DNA from: Armillaria gallica
Lineage: Eukaryota; Basidiomycota; Agaricomycetes; Agaricales; Physalacriaceae
Length of the DNA stretch: 64,000 bases
Direction of reading: 5' to 3'
NCBI GenBank assembly: GCA_037576215.1
Contig: JBANDB010000002.1
Location: 5,456,001 to 5,520,000, forward strand
Under the pieces are notes generated by a model. That model saw only the letters and a program-made list of their open reading frames with translations. It was not told the DNA's origin and did not search any database. Position numbers and translations under genes: made by a program. Positions 56,104 through 64,000 of the stretch are shown one piece after another. How positions within the stretch are numbered: position 1 is the stretch's first letter; every line of letters starts with the position of its first letter.

Positions 56104-58900
56104 TCTCTTTGTATCTGTATTACTAACCGCGGACGCTTCTATATCTCTATAATATACGTAGTTTCCTTCTCCTTTGGACTGGCTAGAGCGTCTTTCCGTT
56201 CCAATGGTAAGATACCATTTAATACATACTCATCATGATCACTGACAGCAGGTACAGGACTATGCAACGGCCTAGGCAGAAACATTTAAGCAATATGAAT
56301 GCACTCCAGACCTGCGTGTTTTCATTTGAATAAAATTTGCTTCCATCAAGATAGGTACGATCAGGGCCGAGATGCTTGTAAATCTACCTGTAGTCTGGTA
56401 GCTATCAGCCACGACGACGGGACATTCCACCGTAATAGAGCTCGAAGTCGTTCCCAGCTCATCTAATGTTTCTATTTGAGCATCAGTTTCCCATATCGAG
56501 GGCTACAGAATTTTTGATAGCGCGCACTTTTTCGTGGATCGTTACGATACGACGACAACTAAGGCTATCGAATCTATAAGCTGCACGTTGCATTGTTCTC
56601 ATCTGGTCACTGGCCATTGAGGTGTGCCGACAGTGAAGGTGTACACGAAGAGAACGTTCTCTGCATTGGTGAAAGAAAGGCGCCATCCGAATTGTGTCTT
56701 CGAAGTAGTAGTAGTAGCAGGCGTCGCACTGGCAACGGTCCCTATCAAGGGAACAGCCAATGTTTTCTGCGCCGTTGTTGACAAACATTAAGTCAACATC
56801 GCAGACCGCGAAGAACCCATGCCGCTGTTGGTTTTCCGGACCAACGCATCTCACGGAGTTGGATGACTTCGAAGGGACATGATACATATATGAATGTGTT
56901 GCTCCGGACTATCTGTCCATAATGCTAAATGCGCTACATACACAGGTACGTCATTGTAAATAGCCAAGAACATCATCATAGCTTGCGAAACCCTCTACAT
57001 AGGATACCCTGAGCAGAAACAGCAACTGTTCAATCAGGGAACAAGGAGAGGGCCAGTGATTTCTGGGATCACCGCAGTGATGTCTTGAATAAAACAATGA
57101 GACTCCGACTCCGACTCGGAGTAGTATGAGACCATCGTTAGCGCGGCATTCGAGCAACGCGTGAGGCTCATCAGCCATCCTCTGCCATGAGGCTGCAAAA
57201 AAGGCAGAGATGCCATCGGCGAGGGACAAAAGGGCTATGATGTCAGACCGTGTGGTCACTGGAGAAGTAGCGGGAGAAGGCTCCTCGAGCTACGGTCACA
57301 GTGGCCTCGTACGGCCATGAAACAAAGCCGAGAACATTCTACAGCGCTCATTAATGCAATAGATGCAAAAGCATGGCAGCGAGGGGTGATCCAGGTGCGG
57401 GATAGCGACCGAACATTCTGAGACATTTCCCGCTTGAGCGAAAAGGAGTCTAAATGTTGCGCTAGCCCAATATGCACCCTTCCAATGCACATTTGAGAGT
57501 GGAAGGCGAAAAAAAGAAAAACCAGAAATCGATGGTGATGGTAAGTAAAGGATCCGGAATCGAAGAGGTGGCCCCCACTGAGACGTGCCAAACTCGGTTT
57601 CCTTCCTCATATTGATGGAGGTGTTTCACACTCTCCACCAGGTGCGAAATAGGGGCCACGGTGACCACTTGGACCTGCAGCCAATTGCGCTGCCCGACTG
57701 CGCACCTCGTACCGCCACGCTTGAATGGCTGGACTCTGGAGTACTGCGCAGACTCGCACATTGCTCGGGGAACATATTTTCTAATGGACGATGTCTGAAA
57801 CAGCGGACGATGCCCAGTGCAACGGTTCTCACTGGGACCCTTCCAATATCTTGGCCACCCTTCCTCGAATAGCCTCTGAGTGTATCCCGCGATGTCGCCG
57901 GTTGCTCTGGACGCATATATTCTGAGGGACGGTGTCCAAATTATCTTGGAGCAGAAAACAGGGGTTGCAACGCTTCTTGCTATGGACGTCCCGACTCCTC
58001 TTTCCCTGCTTTGATTCATATTATTCCGTCGTCAAGGCTACTATGCTACGACGAAGGAGGGTGGCCACAAAGCTGTTGCGCTATGGCTCCCTCATGTGTT
58101 ATCCTGTCGAAAGGCTTTCATGCCTTTCTGATCACACTTTTCACCTTACCATCGCCGACGCCGTGAGGGAGTACTCTTGGTGGGGCTTTACCAAAGTGGC
58201 AGAGCATGGCAGAGGTTCTGTCCCGTAGCAGTTACCAATCTTTGTAGATCTTATTTATTTCTGACTCAGACTGACTGTAGTACGGACGTCGTTACGTTTC
58301 TGTTCAGGAGCACCGACGACTAATAAAATCACCTTCCCTCCTTCCTACGCAAGTACCGCTAAACCTTGTATATCAGGTATTTAGTTGCTGAACCATCTAT
58401 GTACTCAATCAAGTCGATCATCTCGTTTCAGAAGTGGATGGCATATTTGTATCACAAGGGGGTATCCCGCGGCATGGGCTGTTCGTGCAGGACCGGGGTC
58501 GGTGAGTTAGGGGTGAACGAGGACATTAGCTCGAAGCCCTGATACAGAAGGAGAGCGTGGGTAAGAGATAGAAGAAGAGGGCAAAGAGTGTAAACTATGC
58601 CGTTACTTGAAATAGCATTTTCTGTTCTTCAGATGCTGCTGCTTCGCACACTGCATAAGATTTCTCTATTTCTCGACGTTCACATAACCCAACGAATTGG
58701 TGTCTCAGTTCCGGGGTGTTACCCTAACGCTGATATCTATACCCTCGAAGAACCACTGTCCAACCTTTCTATCGGATACAACGGTTCCCTTCCATGGCAA
58801 ACCAATAGTTTAAAATCAAACCTTACAGGCACTAGGCTAATGCGATCTAGAGCATAGGATATTTTTATGAAAGCACCACTCCATAGATAGCATCAAGCTC
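56104..58900. other. 2.8 kb spacer without recognised genes
   Basis: Contains overlapping long minus-strand frames (56483-56887, 57462-58019) with no domain and mutually contradictory frames. The 61-codon minus-strand frame 56599-56784 is somewhat protein-like but unplaced. Nothing is called. Confidence 0.4.
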
Positions 58901-59965
58901 TCAGTAAAGGTAGAGGCCCTCGAAAAGTATACAGGCAATACTGATAATGCGACATCAATAATATGCTTATGACGGTCCAGGTGATCAGAGACTTACGCAG
59001 CGAATGTGCTAGGAAGGCCCCTATGAAGGGATGACCTCGAGTCATTGCCTATCGTAGTGGTCGGAGAACTCTGTTCGCCATTGGCTGTCCCTGAATGACT
59101 GCCAGTAGCATTGTACGCTTCCAGGGTCGCGATTAAGAAAGCCGGCGAAGTAACAGACCCGGAAGATAAGGTCTCTTTTATGATTCCGGCGGAATCGTTT
59201 AGCATTTGAGAATCATATGCCCCATTGGGGGTCCCTATTTGGCGAAACTGACTCTCGACCAGAAGCGACGACGTCAGACTGTGGGTGGAGAAAACATCCA
59301 AGGGATGATTGGAAGTTTCCGCATTCGAATAGCCGGGGTTGATGATGCAAGCCGTAGAGTACACGGAGTAAAGAAGCTGCACGAAGCTCTTCATTAGACA
59401 ACGATATAAACAGAGTGAAATGGACGTACCGCTGAAAGTGCGCCCTTATCGCGAGCAAGTGTAAAAATATCAATTTCCTGGCTAGCGTTGGTAGCATTGA
59501 AGTCACAAGAAATCAGTGCGATCCATGGCGTCTGCGCTGATGAGGTTTTATAGAGTTGTGATAGATGAATGAAAATTGGACGACACACTTCCAAGCATAT
59601 CCTTGTTCACGCTGGATTCGGAGAAGTGCTCCAGGGCGCCCTAAATCCTTCAGTACATAGGTCGCATTGACACTTCGTTTTTGTCGCTTACTTCACTGAC
59701 ACCAGTACTGTTTCGTCCGACCAACGTATAAGACACGGTGTCCATGTATGATCTATTCTCACATGTACCTTTCAGACCCAGGCATGACACTAAACTCGGA
59801 TACATACCCGTTGGTGTACCATTGAAGATGCAGCGTGGACACGTCTGTGATGTTCAGACCGTAAGAGATAGCGTCTTGCGTTGAATTCGTTGGCCACGCA
59901 GGGACATAGGAATAGACGTTTGGAGCCAAGAAGAGTAACATCGACAGCCATGACAAAAGTTGCAT
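58901..59965 (-). CDS. Secreted or membrane PA-domain protein, C-terminus uncertain
   Basis: Start 59965 gives a signal peptide (MQLLSWLSMLLFLAPNVYS) and then a luminal/extracellular part with many N-glycosylation sequons (NST, NIT, NAT, NDS). Short exons splice to VSEGALEHFSE and TPWIALISCDFNATN, the core of a protease-associated domain, then LARDKGALSALLYSVYS and SLLVESQFRQIG. In related fungal proteins this is followed by a transmembrane helix and a RING-H2 finger, making membrane ubiquitin ligases. Here the last exon I can join encodes only IACILFEGLYLY before a stop at 58901, so the helix is truncated and no RING Cys/His set is found downstream. Either the 3' end is lost or I missed a distant exon. 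Confidence 0.65.
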
Positions 59966-61554
59966 AGGAGATGCAAGAACAAGGGGAAAAGCTATCATTT
60001 GCAAGGAACAGTACGGTAGTATTTTCCTCTAGATCGCTATCAAAAAATTTCGGGCATAGATTGCCGAGGCCTAGCCGCTTTGTGTGAAATTAATTCATAG
60101 TGGAGGACTGCAGTGCTTGTTCATCGGTTGTGTGACGACTGTTAACAATATGAAAAAGGACTCATCAAGCGCTCTCCGATGCAGGTTGGGTGCAGGTCCG
60201 TGTCAGCCAATTCCAAGCCAATTCTTATCTATTTTTATTCATCCACGTGTCTCGCAAGCGGGGAGTGTCGGCCCGCCCCTACGCTATTTTCGGATTTCCT
60301 CTTCCGGCGCGCTGTACAATTCCACCACAGCTAGGAACTTCTATGCGTCAAAGGTTTTGAAAGATCATAGCCTGACAATGAGTACGTTAATAGATCGGTA
60401 CCTTGCTCTCACTCTGAAAGCCTATATCTGGCAACATGATATTGGACCTGGCTTTAGTCTCGTAAACCAGGCTCATGAGCTCTTCCGTAAACCTTGTTGT
60501 TACACATATCTTTGGTCGTGACGAATCTCAAGCGCCGGATGCTTTTCATAAGGCTTTCTGTCTTCATGACTGGTCCGTGTATCAGCTCACTACGGTATTA
60601 TGTTAATTTATGTACCGATGCGTTATGTCAACGTAGCTTCCTTCTCACATTGTCGAAGAACTACTGTATCTGGATGCTACCCTCCGGCAGTCCACTACCT
60701 TGACACAACTACCGGATCTGCATCATGCGACCACCACGGGATCTATACCTCAGCCGTGGATTCATACGAAGTGCTTCGACCAATCACCAGGCTTTCCACC
60801 GCTACCGAGACTTGGTATCGGGCCCGGAGGCGAACCTTCAACTTCAATGAACCCGACACGCTCCTAGATCTACTCTGATATTAGTAGAATGGAAGGAGTC
60901 GAAAAACCCCGTTCGGTTCCGATGTCGTTATCTGATATTTCTGCGCTCAAAGCACTTCTTGAATCAAACGCTGAGCCTGGGTGCAATCATTGCACAATTA
61001 CCGGCATGTGATTGACGCGAAGCAGGAAGATAAGGATCCTATGACGGAGGTCCTCGGAACTTCCGCGAGAATAGGGACGGAATGACGAGCGTATTTTCTA
61101 GTTGTGATTCTTAAAAACTGACGTTGATGGGCTGTCTTCTTGCGGGCTTGGGGCGAAGCGAGTTCCGGCGTACATTCCAAAAGTCTCTCGGGCATATACT
61201 TCATAACCATGGACTATCTGAGATTCTCCTTCTCATGGTAAATTGACTATTTGGCCGATGTCAGATGGCCCTTAGAACTTCTTGATGATATGGTTCTCTT
61301 CAGCAGTGCATGTATTTATCCACTGTGTTCTCACCATTGCTTGGCACCATGCGGGAGAGAGAAGAGCGTATCAAAATACACGTATCGAAAGGCGAACGAT
61401 GGCGTGCACGGAGGCAAATTTGATCCTTCTTTCGACGAACACCTCATAATATTGAACATGCTCCTCGTTGTAAGAGTAAAGAACTTTATCGGGAGGTATC
61501 ATTTTGGAATTTTAGATACCTGTTGACATCAACAAGCGTCCCTTGGACCGCGAA
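59966..61554. other. Spacer, no gene recognised
   Basis: Plus-strand frames at 60084-60521, 60494-60703 and 60600-60878 overlap in different phases with no domain. Upstream region of the PA-domain gene. Nothing called. Confidence 0.4.
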
Positions 61555-62401
61555 TCAGTTGACGAAGAGTTCTTTCTTCTTGTGGGTCGATGGACTGGTA
61601 GAAGGGCTAGAGTGAGGATTTCTAGCTTGCTCTCGCGACGAAGATGACCCATTCTGGTCTTGACTTGGCGAGGACTCAAAAAGGGCTTCATTATCAACAA
61701 TGGCTCGATCACAGGAAGGTGATGTACCCACCTGATGTCGCATCTCCTCAGCACGCTTCCGCGTTTGTCTGGCTTGTTGTGCCATACTTCTGCGTGACGG
61801 TAACAACGGAATCATTTTGCTCCGGACTGCCAGTTGCGCCTGATCCAAATGATTGGTTTAGATGAGTCATGCGGCGAAATCTCTGAAACTCGAAAGTACC
61901 TCGGATTTGGTGTCTTGGTAAGAAATGGACGGCGGAGCGGGAGCGATACGTATGTGTCGGGGAAGATGAGCAGCTTTGGGGGAATCCGAAGATGAAGCGG
62001 ACGAATGGGATGAATCGGTGCCTAATGACAGCGTCGCCATTAAACCTTGGGCCTGAGAGCGGATTTTATAATGAATGAGCTTCTGTGTTTCTAAAGCAAT
62101 ACAACTCCATACCGTATCATTGACAGGTTGAACTGAGCTGGACCCCGGTAATCCGGTTGGATCTACGTGGCTCCTCTACAAGAACATGTGAGTTTAATTT
62201 ACGAGCAGTGTTAATATCCACCTTTTGTTTTGGGTTTGGAGATTGACGAGCTAGGGCTCGTTCGCGTTCTCGCCTCAGCCTTTGGGCAATGCTTCTGTTC
62301 GACGAGGGGACATTGGGGGCGTTTAGTTGCTGATGGTCAAAAGATTCTAGGGGCGTCATTTTAAACTGTATAGGGAAAGGGATTAGCGTTCTTCTAGACA
62401 C
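61555..62401 (-). CDS. Small basic Ser-rich protein(s) with repeated Arg/Gln motif
   Basis: Exons 62040-61900 and 61839-61555 (intron starting GTACTT, ending GATCAG) encode 141 residues: a Ser-rich start, the block SRRSMAQQARQTRKRAEE and a Ser/Lys tail ending KKKELFVN. Just upstream, 62359-62117 encodes a related block, SNRSIAQRLRRERERALA, followed by RRSNRITG. The two blocks look like one module used twice. The region could be one gene spliced across 62150-62050 or two neighbours. No family name can be given. High charge and Ser content suggest a nuclear or nucleic-acid-associated, largely disordered protein (inference). Confidence 0.45.
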
Positions 62402-62997
62402 CGGGGTCCGCAGAAGAGACTCACTTTCACCAAGAAAAAGTCACCGAGAGATCTTAAGGTTAACAGCGAGGAACTCAATGAGGGAACCCAGAACGGTGGA
62501 GAGCGTCACGAACAGTAAGATCGAGTCTGAGATTTGCTGAAAAGCCCAAGGGTGATTCTTATATTGCGCGCGACGGGAGAAGAACACCCGAGCATCACGA
62601 CGCTATGTGGCACAGTAATTGAAAGGCGAAGAGCTTCTATTTTATGAAACTAAGACACGAGGCAAAACTCCAGAACTGTAAGACGATGAGGCACAGAAAT
62701 ACTTCTGTGTTACTTATGTCATGGAAGGAAAACTCACTACGAACACGAGATCAAGTTGCCGTCAGTTTGGTTCGTTGTCAGTAAATAGCTGGGAATTTGG
62801 ATCAGGTCCTGAATTTCTCCAGCGAAATTCGCCTCTCTCTCTCAGTTTACTGCGAAGCATGCGGGCAACCAAGTGAGGGACAGCTTGTGAAATGGTTGAA
62901 AGGCGTCGAAAGCAAGGAAAGGAACGGCACGTGACCCTGACTCACCCAGGCCCACTGGCGTCGGCCACCACGATCTCGTACCCTTCCTCCTACCATC
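62402..62997. other. Divergent spacer before the RBR gene
   Basis: About 600 bp upstream of the RBR start. No coding potential. It should hold promoters for both flanking genes. Confidence 0.45.
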
Positions 62998-64000
62998 ATG
63001 TCCGACTACAGCTTTTCTGACGAAGAATACTACGATGATGAAGATATGCTCGATGGAACTCAAGACGATGGTGAGCACGGCGCTTAGTGGTGCCTGTACG
63101 CCTCATATGCTCATTTACGGTTAGTGGACGACGACGATGACATGGACATGGACGCCTATAATGAGGACTTCAAGGTTGATACCAGCAGCAAGCGGAAATC
63201 GTACGAGATTGAGTACGAGTCGCTCAGCCAATCCGCTGTCGAGAAGCTTATGCAGCAAGAAGTTGAGTATATCACTGGTATTCTTGGTGTCGACGTTAGT
63301 TTGTCGTAATTATTCTCCAATCGCCGTAGCTGATGCAGAAATAGTCTGGCGTTGCTGCTCGGCTATTGCGCCACTTGTCATGGAACAAAGAACGACTAAT
63401 CGAGAAGTACATGGACAACCCCAACTCTATTCTCGTCGCCGCAGGCGTCACCGTACCGGAGCCTCCGTCAGCGGCTTCGCCTATACGGACCCATACAGGA
63501 GATCGTCGTACCACGAGATCGTCATCGAAGATGTTTTCAACCCTGTCGCCACTGTCCAAAACATCTTCCAAGCCCTCATCATCATCCTCTTATCAGCCAA
63601 CACAAACCAGACTTAAGGACGAGCCCTTTGTCTGTCCTATATGTTACGACGATTCGTCAGATCTTCAAACCGCGTCACTTGATTGTGGCCATCTCTTTTG
63701 CACAGGTTGTTGGACGGCATACGTCTCCTCCAAAGTTCGCGACGAGGCCGAACATTGCGTTCGATGCATGGCCGAAGGGTGCGCCCTCGTGTCCCCAGAC
63801 CATTTTATTCAATCTGTTCTCGCGGGCGAGGACGAACCGACATGGGCTCGCTTCCAGGAGCTGCTCGCCCGCCACTTTGTCTCGTGTAACCCAAATTTGA
63901 AATACTGCCCTCATCCCGGATGTACCAATACCGTGTCATGTCCTGCCGCGGCATCCAAATCTAGTCTGACGACTGTCGTACCAACCGTATCGTGTGGAGC
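62998..64000 (+). CDS. RBR-type E3 ubiquitin ligase (ariadne-like), cut by window end
   Basis: Exons 62998-63070, 63125-63294 and 63345 onward, open to the last base. The N-terminus is very acidic (MSDYSFSDEEYYDDED, then DDDDDMDMDAYNEDF) as in Ariadne proteins, followed by a UBA-like region (SQSAVEKLMQQEVEYITGI, WNKERLIEKYMDN). A Ser-rich linker leads to RING1 (CPICYDDSS..CGHLFCTGCW, then CVRCMAEGC) and the start of the IBR domain (LKYCPHPGC). RING2 with the catalytic Cys lies beyond the window. RBR ligases receive ubiquitin from E2 onto RING2 before passing it to substrate, often together with neddylated cullins. No lesion in the visible part. Confidence 0.92.

Noticed and set aside
57462..58019. 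185-codon minus-strand ORF as a gene
   Set aside because: Arg/Ser-rich noise-like sequence with equally long frames on the other strand and no recognisable domain.

Overview
The window looks like nuclear DNA of an Agaricomycete-type basidiomycete. Genes are dense with spliceosomal introns of roughly 45-60 bp, intergenic spaces are short, and the families present (tandem P450s, F-box proteins, an EF-hand/ZZ-finger protein, an ABCG/PDR transporter relic, an RBR ubiquitin ligase) are typical of that group. No prokaryotic operon, CRISPR array, rRNA or convincing tRNA is visible. The species cannot be named from this sequence.

Layout. 0-8.2 kb is a decayed accessory zone: the 3' half of a P450, a LINE-like retroelement with an intact 1,043-codon ORF, a broken PDR-type ABC transporter and a scrap of an Arf-like GTPase. 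8.4-17.2 kb holds three intact tandem P450 genes, all on the minus strand, each with the same TATA box and a shared upstream element. 17.6-22.2 kb has an Hsp110 chaperone and an Arf-like GTPase with a long C-terminal extension. 23-25.3 kb is a fourth intact P450 on the plus strand, followed by an orphan pair of P450 3' exons at 26.6 kb. 27.3-36.2 kb holds an unrecognised protein with a Gly/Ala-rich hydrophobic tail, a PMR5/Cas1p-type SGNH esterase and an importin-5-like HEAT protein. 37.6-44.6 kb has two F-box-like proteins, a cyclophilin and a possible micro-gene. 45.7-50.5 kb is one large EF-hand/ZZ-finger gene. 51.2-52.3 kb is a dead NmrA-like gene. 55-64 kb has a multi-pass membrane protein, a secreted PA-domain protein, a small basic Ser-rich protein and the 5' end of an RBR E3 ligase cut by the window edge.

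How it fits together. The left 27 kb is best read as a P450 expansion locus built by segmental duplication. Six P450 copies or fragments are scattered there, one Arf-like gene and one Arf-like fragment lie next to P450s, and the 3' end of an F-box-like ORF is duplicated together with P450 sequence. The right half is mostly ordinary housekeeping and signalling genes.

Quality caveat. Several conserved genes (Hsp110, importin, cyclophilin, EF-hand/ZZ protein) are each interrupted by single-base indels, often in homopolymers. This pattern is more like residual sequencing or assembly error than independent pseudogenisation, and reading frames should be treated accordingly. The least-described items worth following are the RNase H-like domain with every catalytic carboxylate replaced at the N-terminus of the RT protein, the Gln-less Arf-like GTPase with its ~250-residue tail, and the 27.3-28.4 kb protein, which has the layout of a possible membrane-acting effector (inference only).
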